Assembly: GCA_900551445.1 (NCBI GenBank) | Contig: URWA01000009.1 | Location: 1-64,000, forward strand | Direction: 5' to 3' | DNA length: 64,000 bases | Source of the DNA: an uncultured Bacteroides sp. | GTDB lineage: Bacteria; Bacteroidota; Bacteroidia; Bacteroidales; Bacteroidaceae | Part shown: one piece after another, positions 33,836 to 42,291 of the stretch | Position numbering within the stretch: position 1 is the stretch's first letter | How the letters are laid out: each line of letters starts with the position of its first letter | Program-made: the position numbers and the translations under genes | Notes under the pieces: generated by a model | What the model saw: the letters and a program-made list of their open reading frames with translations, nothing else | Told to the model about the DNA's origin: nothing | Database searches by the model: none

Positions 33836-35776
33836 ATGGTTAAGATAACTTTTCCTGATGGCTCTGTTCGTGAATACAACGAAGGAGTTACGGGTCTGCA
33901 GATTGCAGAAAGCATCAGTTCCCGTCTGGCACAGGATGTGCTGGCATGTGGCGTAAACGGCGAAACTGTAGATTTGAATCGCCCTATCAACGAAGATGCG
34001 AACTTCGTTCTTTATAAATGGGATGACGAAGAAGGTAAGCATGCCTTCTGGCACACCAGTGCACACTTGCTGGCTGAAGCGTTGCAGGAATTGTATCCGG
34101 GCATTCAGTTCGGTATTGGTCCGGCCATTGAAAACGGATTCTATTATGACGTAGATCCGGGTGAGGCTGTCATCAAGGAAGGCGACCTGCCTGCCATTGA
34201 AAAGAAAATGATTGAACTGGCTGCCAAGAAAGAGGAGCTGGTTCGTCAGAACATCTCGAAGGATGATGCGCTGAAGATGTTTGGTGAAAGAGGAGAAACT
34301 TACAAGTGTGAACTGATTTCCGAACTGGAAGACGGTCACATCACTACTTATACGCAGGGTGCGTTTACAGACTTGTGCCGTGGCCCGCACTTGCTTTCTA
34401 CAGCTCCGATCAAGGCTATCAAGCTGTTGTCGGTAGCCGGTGCCTACTGGAGAGGACAGGAAGACCGCAAGCAGATGACCCGTATCTACGGTATTACTTT
34501 CCCGAAGAAAAAAATGTTGGATGAATACCTGGTGATGCTGGAAGAAGCCAAGAAACGTGACCACCGTAAGATTGGTAAGGAAATGGATTTGTTCATGTTC
34601 TCTGATACGGTAGGTAAGGGACTTCCGATGTGGTTGCCGAAAGGTACTGCGCTGCGTATCCGCCTGCAGGATTTCTTGCGTCGCATCCAGTCTCGTTACG
34701 ACTATCAGGAAGTGATGTGTCCGCCGATTGGTAACAAGCTGTTGTATGTCACTTCCGGACACTATGCGAAATATGGTAAGGATTCTTTCCAGCCTATCCA
34801 CACTCCGGAAGAAGGGGAAGAGTACTTCCTGAAACCGATGAACTGTCCACATCACTGTATGATTTACAAGAACTCTCCGCGTTCTTATCGTGACCTGCCG
34901 TTGCGTATCGCAGAATTTGGTACGGTTTGCCGTTACGAACAGAGTGGTGAGTTGCACGGATTGACTCGTGTACGTAGCTTTACGCAGGATGATGCGCACA
35001 TCTTCTGCCGTCCGGACCAGGTGAAGGATGAATTCCTCCGTGTGATGGACATCATCTCTATCGTATTTACTTCCATGGGACTGGAAAACTTTGAAGCACA
35101 GATTTCTCTGCGTGACAAGGTGAACCGTGAAAAATATATCGGTAGCGACGAGAACTGGGAAAAGGCTGAACGTGCCATCGTAGAAGCTTGCGAAGAAAAA
35201 GGACTGAAAGCAAAAGTAGAATACGGTGAAGCTGCATTCTACGGTCCGAAACTGGACTTCATGGTGAAGGATGCCATCGGCCGTCGCTGGCAGTTGGGTA
35301 CCATCCAGGTAGACTACAACTTGCCGGAACGCTTCCAGCTGGAATACATGGGTTCTGATAACCAGAAACATCGTCCGGTAATGATTCACCGTGCACCGTT
35401 CGGTTCAATGGAACGCTTTGTAGCCGTATTGATTGAACATACAGCCGGTAAGTTCCCGTTGTGGCTGACTCCGGATCAGGTGGCTATCCTGCCTATCTCT
35501 GAAAAATTCAATGACTATGCCGACAAGGTTCGTCAGGATTTGAAGAAATACGATATCCGTGCCATCGTGGACGACCGCAACGAAAAGATTGGCCGTAAGA
35601 TTCGTGACAATGAAATGAAACGTATCCCTTACATGCTGGTTGTCGGTGAAAAAGAAGCCGAAAATGGTGAAGTAGCTGTACGTAAACAGGGTGAAGGAGA
35701 CAAAGGAACCATGAAAATCGAAGATTTTGCAAAAAATATTGCAGAAGAAGTTCATAATATGATAAATAAATGGTAA
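33836..35776 (+). CDS. thrS: Threonine-tRNA ligase
   Basis: This 646-residue enzyme charges tRNA-Thr. Domains in order: TGS (about 1-62, ITFPDGSVREY), editing domain (about 65-225) with HTSAHLLAEAL and DLCRGPHL supplying the metal-binding His and Cys residues, class II catalytic core (about 245-535) with MNCPHHCMIYK carrying the zinc cysteine, and the anticodon-binding domain at the C-terminus. Length is normal. It heads the thrS-infC-rpmI-rplT gene group. Confidence 0.98.
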   Translation: MVKITFPDGSVREYNEGVTGLQIAESISSRLAQDVLACGVNGETVDLNRPINEDANFVLYKWDDEEGKHAFWHTSAHLLAEALQELYPGIQFGIGPAIENGFYYDVDPGEAVIKEGDLPAIEKKMIELAAKKEELVRQNISKDDALKMFGERGETYKCELISELEDGHITTYTQGAFTDLCRGPHLLSTAPIKAIKLLSVAGAYWRGQEDRKQMTRIYGITFPKKKMLDEYLVMLEEAKKRDHRKIGKEMDLFMFSDTVGKGLPMWLPKGTALRIRLQDFLRRIQSRYDYQEVMCPPIGNKLLYVTSGHYAKYGKDSFQPIHTPEEGEEYFLKPMNCPHHCMIYKNSPRSYRDLPLRIAEFGTVCRYEQSGELHGLTRVRSFTQDDAHIFCRPDQVKDEFLRVMDIISIVFTSMGLENFEAQISLRDKVNREKYIGSDENWEKAERAIVEACEEKGLKAKVEYGEAAFYGPKLDFMVKDAIGRRWQLGTIQVDYNLPERFQLEYMGSDNQKHRPVMIHRAPFGSMERFVAVLIEHTAGKFPLWLTPDQVAILPISEKFNDYADKVRQDLKKYDIRAIVDDRNEKIGRKIRDNEMKRIPYMLVVGEKEAENGEVAVRKQGEGDKGTMKIEDFAKNIAEEVHNMINKW

Positions 35777-35784
35777 ATTTGCAG

Positions 35785-35830
35785 CCGTTTGCAGCCCCTG
35801 ATAAAATTGGAAGGCTGCAAACGGATTTTT
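35785..35830 (+). terminator. Terminator or attenuator hairpin between thrS and infC
   Basis: CCGTTTGCAGCC (35785-35796) pairs perfectly with 35813-35824 and is followed by ATTTTT. It lies 8 bases after the thrS stop and 50 bases before infC. Since no clear new promoter separates it from infC, it may only partly stop transcription, setting the ratio of ThrRS to IF3 and ribosomal proteins. Confidence 0.75.
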
Positions 35831-35879
35831 CAATATTAATTTATAATTCAAAAAACAAACAAGGAAGACACTATTTTTA

Positions 35880-36461
35880 ATGAAAAATGACACGTTAAAG
35901 GGGCAACATCGAATCAACGAACAGATTCGTGCCAAAGAAGTACGTATTGTGGGAGATGATATTGAATCGGCTGTATATCCGATTGCGCAGGCTTTGAGAC
36001 TTGCGGAAGAACATGGAGCCGACTTGGTCGAAATTTCACCTAATGCTGTTCCTCCAGTTTGTAGAATTATAGATTATTCTAAGTTCCTTTACCAGCTGAA
36101 AAAACGCGCAAAGGAACAGAAGGCAAAACAGGTGAAGGTGAACGTGAAGGAAATCCGTTTCGGACCTCAGACTGATGAACACGATTATAATTTCAAGTTG
36201 AAGCATGCCATCGGCTTCTTGCAGGATGGTGACAAGGTGAAGGCATACGTGTTCTTCAAGGGACGTTCCATTTTGTTCAAGGAACAGGGTGAAGTGCTGT
36301 TACTCCGTTTTGCCAACGACTTGGAAGACTATGCAAAGGTAGAACAGATGCCGTTGCTCGAAGGAAAGAGAATGACGATATCGTTGTCTCCGAAGAAAGC
36401 GGGAGCTCCGAAGAAAGCGGCCAAACCTGAAGCTGCCAAACCGGTTGAACCGAAAGAATGA
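35880..36461 (+). CDS. infC: Translation initiation factor IF-3
   Basis: This 193-residue factor binds the 30S subunit and checks start codons. The N-domain begins RINEQIRAKEVRIVGDD, then the lysine-rich linker (LKKRAKEQKAKQVKVNVKEIRFGP) joins the C-domain with DKVKAYVFFKGRSILFKEQG. A Lys/Ala/Pro-rich tail of about 20 residues follows. The first ATG in frame is used; IF3 genes often start at rare codons such as ATT, so a slightly earlier start cannot be excluded. Confidence 0.97.
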   Translation: MKNDTLKGQHRINEQIRAKEVRIVGDDIESAVYPIAQALRLAEEHGADLVEISPNAVPPVCRIIDYSKFLYQLKKRAKEQKAKQVKVNVKEIRFGPQTDEHDYNFKLKHAIGFLQDGDKVKAYVFFKGRSILFKEQGEVLLLRFANDLEDYAKVEQMPLLEGKRMTISLSPKKAGAPKKAAKPEAAKPVEPKE

Positions 36462-36467
36462 AAAAAA

Positions 36468-36499
36468 GTGCGTAACGCGCCGGTATAGTGCGTTGCCAC
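36468..36499 (+). promoter_or_regulatory. Hairpin in the infC-rpmI gap (possible ribosomal-protein leader)
   Basis: GTAACGC (36472-36478) pairs with GCGTTGC (36490-36496), extended by GTG/CAC outside a small bulge. The gap to rpmI is 69 bases. Ribosomal protein L20 is known to repress its own operon at leader structures in other bacteria, so a control role is possible, but no known leader motif was recognised. Confidence 0.3.
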
Positions 36500-36530
36500 G
36501 CTAAATAATAATAATTAAAAATTTAACAAG

Positions 36531-36728
36531 ATGCCAAAGATCAAGACTAACTCCGGTGCTAAAAAAAGATTCACTCTTACCGGAACAGGTAAAATCAAAA
36601 GAAAGCACGCTTTTCACAGTCACATTCTGACTAAGAAGACTAAAAAGCAGAAAAGAAACCTTTGCCACATGGGCTTAGTAGACAATGCTAACTTGAATCA
36701 GGTAAAGGAACTTCTGTGCATGCGTTAA
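36531..36728 (+). CDS. rpmI: 50S ribosomal protein L35
   Basis: This 65-residue, highly basic protein starts MPKIKTNSGAKKRFTLTGTGKIKRKHA, the standard L35 N-terminus, and ends close to the family's usual length. It lies between infC and rplT as in most bacteria. Confidence 0.98.
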   Translation: MPKIKTNSGAKKRFTLTGTGKIKRKHAFHSHILTKKTKKQKRNLCHMGLVDNANLNQVKELLCMR

Positions 36729-36834
36729 TCTTTACGAGAGCGTACACGTATCATTTAAATTATTAACCGAATGCATTAGCCTCAAGTCCGGTTGTAAAAT
36801 ATCGGCGCTATCATTCAAAAAGAATTAAAAAACT

Positions 36835-37185
36835 ATGCCAAGATCAGTAAATCACGTTGCTTCTAGAGCAAAAAGAAAGAAAATTTTAGGTTTAACCAGA
36901 GGTTATTTTGGTGCAAGAAAGAACGTTTGGACCGTTGCTAAGAATACTTGGGAAAAAGGTCTGACTTATGCATACCGCGACCGTAAGAACAAAAAACGCA
37001 ACTTCCGCGCATTGTGGATTCAGCGTATCAACGCAGCTGCTCGTCTGGAAGGTATGTCTTACTCTAAGTTGATGGGTGCATTGCACAAAGCAGGTATTGA
37101 AATCAACCGTAAGGTGTTGGCTGACTTAGCCATGAACCATCCGGAAGCTTTCAAGGCTGTAGTTGCTAAAGCTAAAGCTGCTTAA
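36835..37185 (+). CDS. rplT: 50S ribosomal protein L20
   Basis: This 116-residue basic protein shows the L20 pattern: MPRSVNHVASRAKRKKIL, GYFGARKNVWTVAK, YRDRKNKKRNFRALWIQRINAAAR and a C-terminal globular part. L20 is needed early in 50S assembly and often represses its own operon. A 106-base spacer with an AACCG...CGGTT stem separates it from rpmI. It ends the operon before a strong terminator. Confidence 0.98.
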   Translation: MPRSVNHVASRAKRKKILGLTRGYFGARKNVWTVAKNTWEKGLTYAYRDRKNKKRNFRALWIQRINAAARLEGMSYSKLMGALHKAGIEINRKVLADLAMNHPEAFKAVVAKAKAA

Positions 37186-37214
37186 TTCTCTTCCGGAAAC
37201 GGAGACAACGTATA

Positions 37215-37246
37215 AAGGATGCCACATAAAATGGCATCCTTTTTTT
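37215..37246 (+). terminator. Terminator after rplT
   Basis: AAGGATGCCA (37215-37224) pairs perfectly with 37232-37241, with a 7-base loop and a run of T residues. Confidence 0.92.
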
Positions 37247-37485
37247 ATGCAATCTCTTTGCAGATTCAAATTATTGTCGTATATTTGTCATACAAAATTG
37301 AAGCCGTACTTGCAGAATCGGGAAACTCATCAAATTATAAGAAATACCGAGACAAGCGTCTTCTTCCAATGGCGGGCCACGCCTTCGGGTAGCATTTATG
37401 CCGGTGGATTACAAAGGAAGGGGGGCACTCAAAACCTGTCATTCGGAGTTTCGTCACGCCTCGGGTACGGCTTCTTCTTTTTTCT

Positions 37486-37530
37486 AAGGCGAAGAATCTT
37501 GGATGTATCAGAGTCAAGGTTCTTCGCCTT
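37486..37530. repeat. Long hairpin repeat in the rplT-EFR1 gap
   Basis: A 16-base arm at 37486-37501 (AAGGCGAAGAATCTTG) is mirrored at 37515-37530 with one mismatch around a 13-base loop. Upstream, 37430-37460 contains TGTCATTCGGAG, recalling dispersed intergenic repeats of the TCATTC...GCGAAGAATCT kind seen in many genomes. The gap (37247-37565) also has a perfect -7 box TATATTTG at 37280-37287. Frames read across it carry no protein-like pattern. Confidence 0.6.
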
Positions 37531-37565
37531 ATTTGTATGTGAACGTTGAACGTAATAGGATTCGT

Positions 37566-38327
37566 ATGATTTTTTATTTTTCTGGAACGGGAAATTCGGA
37601 ATGGGTGGCCCGGAAGTTGGGAGAACATTTGCAGGATTCTGTATATAAATTGACGGACTTACTGAACGGAAAACCGGACTTTCCGCAGTCTTCAGATGGA
37701 ACGCTGGGTTTTGTGTTTCCGGTTTATTCGTGGGGGCCTCCTCCGGTGGTATTGGAAGCACTGGCCAAGTTGGAATGGAAGGGAGTGCCTGATTACCTGT
37801 ATTTTGTCTGTACCTGTGGTGATGATACGGGAAAGACGGCACAGGTGTTTGCGCGGGCTGTGGCTCGGCGGGGATGGCGTTGCAAGGCCGGCTTCTCGGT
37901 GATGATGCCCAACACATACGTTTGTATGTCGGGATTTGATGTGGATGAACCGGAACTGGCGGCTCGTAAGTTGAAGCAGGCTCCCAGCAGAGTGGAAGAT
38001 CTCAGCCGGAGGATTATCCGACGGGAAGAGGGATTTGATTGCCATGAAGGAAGTGTACCTTGGCTGAAGACGTATGTGGTGCGTCCGATGTTCAACCGCT
38101 TCATGATTCGGCCGAAAAAGTTTTATGCATCGGAAGCATGTATCGGTTGCGGACTCTGTGCCAAAAGTTGTCCGTTGGAGAATATCTGTATGGTAGAAGG
38201 ACGTCCACAGTGGGGCAGCCGTTGTGCGATGTGTCAGGCTTGTTACCACCATTGTCCGAAGCATGCGGTATGTTATGGCAAGCTGACGCAGAAGAAGGGA
38301 CAGTATTTGAATTCTTTATTAAAATAA
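37566..38327 (+). CDS. Flavodoxin-ferredoxin fusion (EFR1-type)
   Basis: This 253-residue protein has an N-terminal flavodoxin-like domain with the FMN phosphate loop FSGTGNSEW (about residues 5-13). The C-terminus has two 4Fe-4S clusters, CIGCGLCAKSCP and CAMCQACYHHCP. It should be a cytoplasmic electron carrier of the EFR1 family; its partner is unknown. The ATG at 37566 is chosen because the flavin-binding loop normally follows within a few residues, and the longer frame starting at 37503 reads through the hairpin repeat. The lactonase-like gene starts 13 bases after it. Confidence 0.9.
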   Translation: MIFYFSGTGNSEWVARKLGEHLQDSVYKLTDLLNGKPDFPQSSDGTLGFVFPVYSWGPPPVVLEALAKLEWKGVPDYLYFVCTCGDDTGKTAQVFARAVARRGWRCKAGFSVMMPNTYVCMSGFDVDEPELAARKLKQAPSRVEDLSRRIIRREEGFDCHEGSVPWLKTYVVRPMFNRFMIRPKKFYASEACIGCGLCAKSCPLENICMVEGRPQWGSRCAMCQACYHHCPKHAVCYGKLTQKKGQYLNSLLK

Positions 38328-38340
38328 CCGTAAATCTAAG

Positions 38341-39492
38341 ATGAAACAGATTTTAATGTCGTTGTGTGTGGGCGGTATCCTGATGGGAGCCTGCACCGGA
38401 AAGAGTGAGCAGAAAACAAGTGTGACCCATGAGGCAGACACGTTGCTGATGCTGGTGGGCAGTTATGCAAAAGCCGACCAGGAAGGGGTGAAAGTATATC
38501 GCTTCAATCAGGAGACAGGCGATGCCGTACAGGCCAGTGCCTTGTCGGGAATCGAGAATCCTTCTTACCTGGTACCAGATCAGGACGGTACACACGTGTA
38601 TGCCGTGGGAGAAACCGAGAAAGGTTTTACGGCCAACGCCCTAGCTCTGGATACTTTGACCGCCAGTCTGTCGCTGGTGAACAGCCAGTCGACCGAAGGA
38701 GCGTCACCGTGTTACATCACAGTGAGTCCGGACGGGAAATTCGTGCTGACGGCCAATTACATGGGAGCCAATATCACCGTCTTTCCCCGTTTGGCGAATG
38801 GAAGTCTGGGAGAAGGGCATGCCATTGCTTTTCAGGGAAAAGGAGCCGACAAGGAACGTCAGGACCAGCCTCACTTGCATTGCGTGTATTTCACGCCCGA
38901 CGGCAAGTTCCTTCTGGCGAATGATTTAGGTACCGACCGTATTCATGCATTCCCTGTGAAACAGGCTTCCGGTACACAGGGAACTGATTTGCTGGATGAG
39001 GCTGCCGCTTTCGACATTGAACTGGCACCGGGTTCCGGTCCGCGTCACGCTTGTTTCGACAAGCAAGGGAAACATGCCTATCTGTTGACAGAGCTTTCGG
39101 GAGAGGTCGTGGTATTTTCATACAATGGAAAGACCTTGACGCAGCAGCAGGTCATCAAGGCAGATACGGTAGGCGCGAAGGGAAGTGCCGATATCCATCT
39201 TTCACCCGACGGGAAGTTTTTGTATGCTTCCAACCGTCTGAAGGCGGATGGGGTGGCCATTTTCAAGGTGTCTCCTGCCGACGGAACCCTGACGAAGGTC
39301 GGTTATCAGCTGACGGGTATTCATCCCCGTAACTTTACGATTACGCCCAATGGCAAGTACTTGCTGGTAGCTTGTCGGGATACCAACGAGATTCAGGTAT
39401 TTGCCCGTGATGCAGAAACCGGTCTCTTGCAGGATACAGGCAAGACCATCCACACCGATAAGCCGGTCTGCCTGCAATGGGTCATGAAATAA
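38341..39492 (+). CDS. Lactonase-family beta-propeller lipoprotein
   Basis: This 383-residue protein is of the 6-phosphogluconolactonase-like (YkgB/Pgl) seven-bladed propeller family, with repeated blade motifs ITVSPDGKFVLTANYMG, YFTPDGKFLLANDLG, HLSPDGKFLYASNR and ITPNGKYLLVACRD. A lipoprotein signal (ILMGAC, cysteine 18) anchors it to a membrane outside the cytoplasm. That location argues against a plain pentose-phosphate role; the true substrate is unclear. It is probably cotranscribed with the flavodoxin-ferredoxin gene and is convergent with the sensor kinase 17 bases away. Confidence 0.88.
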   Translation: MKQILMSLCVGGILMGACTGKSEQKTSVTHEADTLLMLVGSYAKADQEGVKVYRFNQETGDAVQASALSGIENPSYLVPDQDGTHVYAVGETEKGFTANALALDTLTASLSLVNSQSTEGASPCYITVSPDGKFVLTANYMGANITVFPRLANGSLGEGHAIAFQGKGADKERQDQPHLHCVYFTPDGKFLLANDLGTDRIHAFPVKQASGTQGTDLLDEAAAFDIELAPGSGPRHACFDKQGKHAYLLTELSGEVVVFSYNGKTLTQQQVIKADTVGAKGSADIHLSPDGKFLYASNRLKADGVAIFKVSPADGTLTKVGYQLTGIHPRNFTITPNGKYLLVACRDTNEIQVFARDAETGLLQDTGKTIHTDKPVCLQWVMK

Positions 39493-39509
39493 ATCTTTAT
39501 AAAATTTGA

Positions 39510-40793
39510 TTATACGGCGGGGAAAGAGAGGCGGAAACAGCTTCCTTTCCCCGCTGTGCTTTGTACACTGATTTGTCCTCCATGCAGGCTGACAATCTGT
39601 TTGCAGAGGGTGAGTCCGATGCCCGAACCGTTGCTTTTGGTGGTGAAGAAAGGCACAAAGATACGCTCTGTCACTTCCGGCAGCATACCTTCCCCGTTGT
39701 CACGGATTTCGAAGACCAGCTCCTGCGCATGAGCTTCCACGCGGACACGGATATCCGGATGCGGACGATGGGCACAAGCCTCGCGGGCGTTCTTCAGCAG
39801 GTTGATGAACACCTGTTCCATCTGTGTGCGGTCGGCCAGCCATTTAAGGCGAGAAGACGGATATTCAAAATGAAATTCCGGTTCCGGATAAAGGCGTTGT
39901 AAGTCGGTAAAGAATTGTTCCAAGGGAATTTCCACCTTGACGGGGGCAGAAATGCGGGTCAGCTTCCGGTAGTTCTCCACAAACTCCAGCAATCCCTTTC
40001 CCCGGCGGTAGATGACTTGCAATCCTTGCTGCACATAAGTGCGTGTACGGGCATCGTCGGGATGTTCCTGACTTCGTTCGTTCAAGGTGTCTGCCAAGGA
40101 AATAATCGGAGTGATGGAATTCATGATTTCATGCGTCAGCACCCGTATCAGTTTCTGCCAGGCTTCCATCTCTTTGTATTCTAAGGCCCCGTGAATATTT
40201 TTCAGGCTGATCAACCGGTAGGTCCGTCCTTGCAGCTGGATGTGCGTGACGGATAGGGAGAGGTCGAAAGTGGCATTTCCCTTTTGCAGGTGAGCTACCT
40301 GCCGATTTTCCTGGATGGCGGTACTGACTTCTTCCGGCAGAAGGGCACAATGCCCCCACAGTTCGCGGGCCGCCTTGTTCATCCATTCTATCCGGTTGTC
40401 CCGGTCGGCTACAAGAACGGCCGTATCCACCTTGTTCAACAGCATTTCATAGTATTGGTGCTTCACCTCCTCATCCAATATGCGGGTGCGGAGATTCTTC
40501 AGCGCCAGCGAAAGGTCGTCGGCCAGTTTCTGCATCTGTGGGTCGGCAAAAGGCGCACAGACCCGTTGCCCTAGGTCATTCTGCTTCATACATTCCACGA
40601 GGCGACCTATGGTTTCGGTCTGACGCATCTGGATGCGGTATAAGTGATAGCAGATGCCCACCAGCAACAGTCCACAGATAATGCTGCAGAACAAAAGTGC
40701 ATGCTGGATGGCCAGTACGCCTGCGATGATGCAGAGGACTAATCCTACAATGTGCAATATGAGGTGGTATCCATACGTTTTCATAAGCCCCAT
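39510..40793 (-). CDS. Sensor histidine kinase of the NtrC-type pair
   Basis: This 427-residue kinase has two adjacent membrane helices at about residues 12-32 and 33-52, with little or no periplasmic loop. A PAS-like domain (about 112-200) follows, with dimerisation and phospho-acceptor H221 in LTHEIMNSITPI, and an HATPase domain with N box NLLKNAREA and GSGIGLTLCKQI. It probably senses a signal in the membrane or cytoplasm. It is encoded downstream of its response regulator, with a 13-base overlap (40781-40793), on the reverse strand. Confidence 0.93.
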   Translation of the reverse strand: MGLMKTYGYHLILHIVGLVLCIIAGVLAIQHALLFCSIICGLLLVGICYHLYRIQMRQTETIGRLVECMKQNDLGQRVCAPFADPQMQKLADDLSLALKNLRTRILDEEVKHQYYEMLLNKVDTAVLVADRDNRIEWMNKAARELWGHCALLPEEVSTAIQENRQVAHLQKGNATFDLSLSVTHIQLQGRTYRLISLKNIHGALEYKEMEAWQKLIRVLTHEIMNSITPIISLADTLNERSQEHPDDARTRTYVQQGLQVIYRRGKGLLEFVENYRKLTRISAPVKVEIPLEQFFTDLQRLYPEPEFHFEYPSSRLKWLADRTQMEQVFINLLKNAREACAHRPHPDIRVRVEAHAQELVFEIRDNGEGMLPEVTERIFVPFFTTKSNGSGIGLTLCKQIVSLHGGQISVQSTAGKGSCFRLSFPAV

Positions 40794-42148
40794 TTTTCCA
40801 GTTTCCGATACAATGCAAAACGCGTAATTCCCAACAGTTCGGCGGCCTTGCTCATGTTTCCTGCACTTATTTTCAAGGCCCGTTCAATCGCATTCTTTTC
40901 CAGTTTCTCCAGATTCAGTTCTTCCGCCAGCGCTTGCGGACGAGGCGTATTTCCCTGCGGAAACAGGAAGTCATCCGGCTTCAGAAGTCCGTTTTCACTC
41001 AAGATGACGGCCCGTTCCACGGTGTGCTGCAATTCGCGCACATTGCCCGGCCATTCATATTTCAAGAGTTTGTTTTTTGCCTCACGCGTCAGTCCCTTGA
41101 TTTCCTTGCGGTATTTCCGGTTGTACTGACTTAAGAAATGCATGGCCAGTAACAGGATGTCTTCTCCGCGTTCCCGGAGGGGAGGGATGTGCAGTTCCAC
41201 GGTATTGATGCGGTAGAGCAAGTCTTGTCGGAATTTCCCTTCCGCCACCAGCTGGTGCAGGTTGGCGTTGGTGGCACAAATCAAGCGGACATCGATGTGT
41301 ATCGGACTCACTGCTCCTAGTCGGGTGATACACTGCTTTTCGATGGCCGTCAGCAGCTTGGCCTGCATGGGCAGGGACAGGTTGCCGATTTCATCCAGAA
41401 ACAACGTGCCTCCCGAAGCCGTTTCCATTCTGCCCGGTTTCGCTTTCCGGGCATCCGTGAAAGCACCCTTTTCGTACCCGAACAATTCACTCTCGAACAG
41501 CTGTTCCGGGATGCTTCCCAAGTCGATGGGAATGAACACCTGCTCCCGTCGGGGTGAGAAGAAGCGCAGCATGCGCGCCGCCAAGTCTTTTCCCGTACCG
41601 TTTTCTCCCAGTATCAGCAGGTTGGCATCCGTATCGGAGAGCTTGTAGATGGTTTCTTTCACTTTTTGCATGGCTGGAGAGTCGCCAATCAGTTCCGGCA
41701 GCGTGTCGTCTCCTTTCAACGCCTGCACTTCATTCTGCAACCGTCCGACTTCCTGACGGGAACGGCTCAGCTTTACCGCAGACGACAAGGTGGCCAGCAA
41801 TTTCTCTTTCTCCCACGGCTTGGAAATAAAGTCGGTAGCTCCGGCTTTGATGGCCTGTACTGCCTTATCGGTATCCGCATACGCCGTCATGAACACCACT
41901 ACCGCCTGCGGGTCGAGGTGAAGAATCTGTTTCAGGTAATCCAGTCCTTCCTGCCCGCTGATGGCATCCCGCTGGAAATTCATGTCGAGCAGAATCACGT
42001 CGGGATGGAAAGTCGTCATGAAATGGGTAATCCGGGAGGGTTGCGTGGTGACCCGTATCTGTTCCATATAAGGTTCCAAGAGCAGGTTTAACGCGAAGAG
42101 CACGTCTTCGTTGTCGTCAATGATGAGTATTTTTCCTTTTTCTTCCAT
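40781..42148 (-). CDS. Sigma-54-dependent response regulator (NtrC family)
   Basis: This 455-residue activator has a receiver domain (residues about 5-120, D55 phospho-acceptor, K110), an AAA+ domain with Walker A GENGTGKD (181-188), Walker B LFLDEIG and the sigma-54 contact loop GAFTDA (228-233, Asp in place of the second Gly of GAFTGA). It ends in a Fis-type helix-turn-helix (GNMSKAAELLGITRFALYRKL). It should activate -24/-12 promoters; one is found divergently in front of the TolC gene, with twin palindromes upstream. The sensor kinase gene overlaps its end. Confidence 0.95.
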   Translation of the reverse strand: MEEKGKILIIDDNEDVLFALNLLLEPYMEQIRVTTQPSRITHFMTTFHPDVILLDMNFQRDAISGQEGLDYLKQILHLDPQAVVVFMTAYADTDKAVQAIKAGATDFISKPWEKEKLLATLSSAVKLSRSRQEVGRLQNEVQALKGDDTLPELIGDSPAMQKVKETIYKLSDTDANLLILGENGTGKDLAARMLRFFSPRREQVFIPIDLGSIPEQLFESELFGYEKGAFTDARKAKPGRMETASGGTLFLDEIGNLSLPMQAKLLTAIEKQCITRLGAVSPIHIDVRLICATNANLHQLVAEGKFRQDLLYRINTVELHIPPLRERGEDILLLAMHFLSQYNRKYRKEIKGLTREAKNKLLKYEWPGNVRELQHTVERAVILSENGLLKPDDFLFPQGNTPRPQALAEELNLEKLEKNAIERALKISAGNMSKAAELLGITRFALYRKLEKWGL

Positions 42149-42169
42149 ACAATATCAAGGTGTCTTTCG

Positions 42170-42177
42170 CAAAGATA
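42170..42177 (-). promoter_or_regulatory. -7 box of the regulator-kinase operon
   Basis: On the reverse strand this reads TATCTTTG, a full TAnnTTTG match, 21 bases before the regulator start. It gives the activator genes a housekeeping promoter separate from the sigma-54 promoter on the other strand. Confidence 0.55.
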
Positions 42178-42200
42178 ATGCTTTTTTGCTTGTGCTGTAT

Positions 42201-42235
42201 GTGCACTTTCGCACGCTTTTTGTGCGGATGCGCAC
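42201..42235 (+). promoter_or_regulatory. Twin upstream activator sites GTGC-N6-GCAC
   Basis: GTGC-N6-GCAC occurs at 42201-42214 and again at 42222-42235, 21 bp apart (two helical turns). The sites lie 57-91 bp upstream of the -24/-12 promoter, the usual place for enhancer sites bound by an NtrC-type activator. The regulator encoded next door is the natural candidate (inference). Confidence 0.6.
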
Positions 42236-42291
42236 GCAAACTGGAGTTGCTGAATTTTGCTATTTCTCGTATAACCAATGTGTTATCCGTA

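Noticed and set aside
33809..35389. A 526-codon reverse frame opposite thrS
   Set aside because: thrS is unmistakable on the forward strand; the reverse frame is a codon-bias shadow rich in Thr, His and Arg without motifs.
37163..37549. A 128-codon frame overlapping the end of rplT
   Set aside because: It runs through the rplT terminator and the hairpin repeat, lacks a start signal and reads as non-protein sequence.
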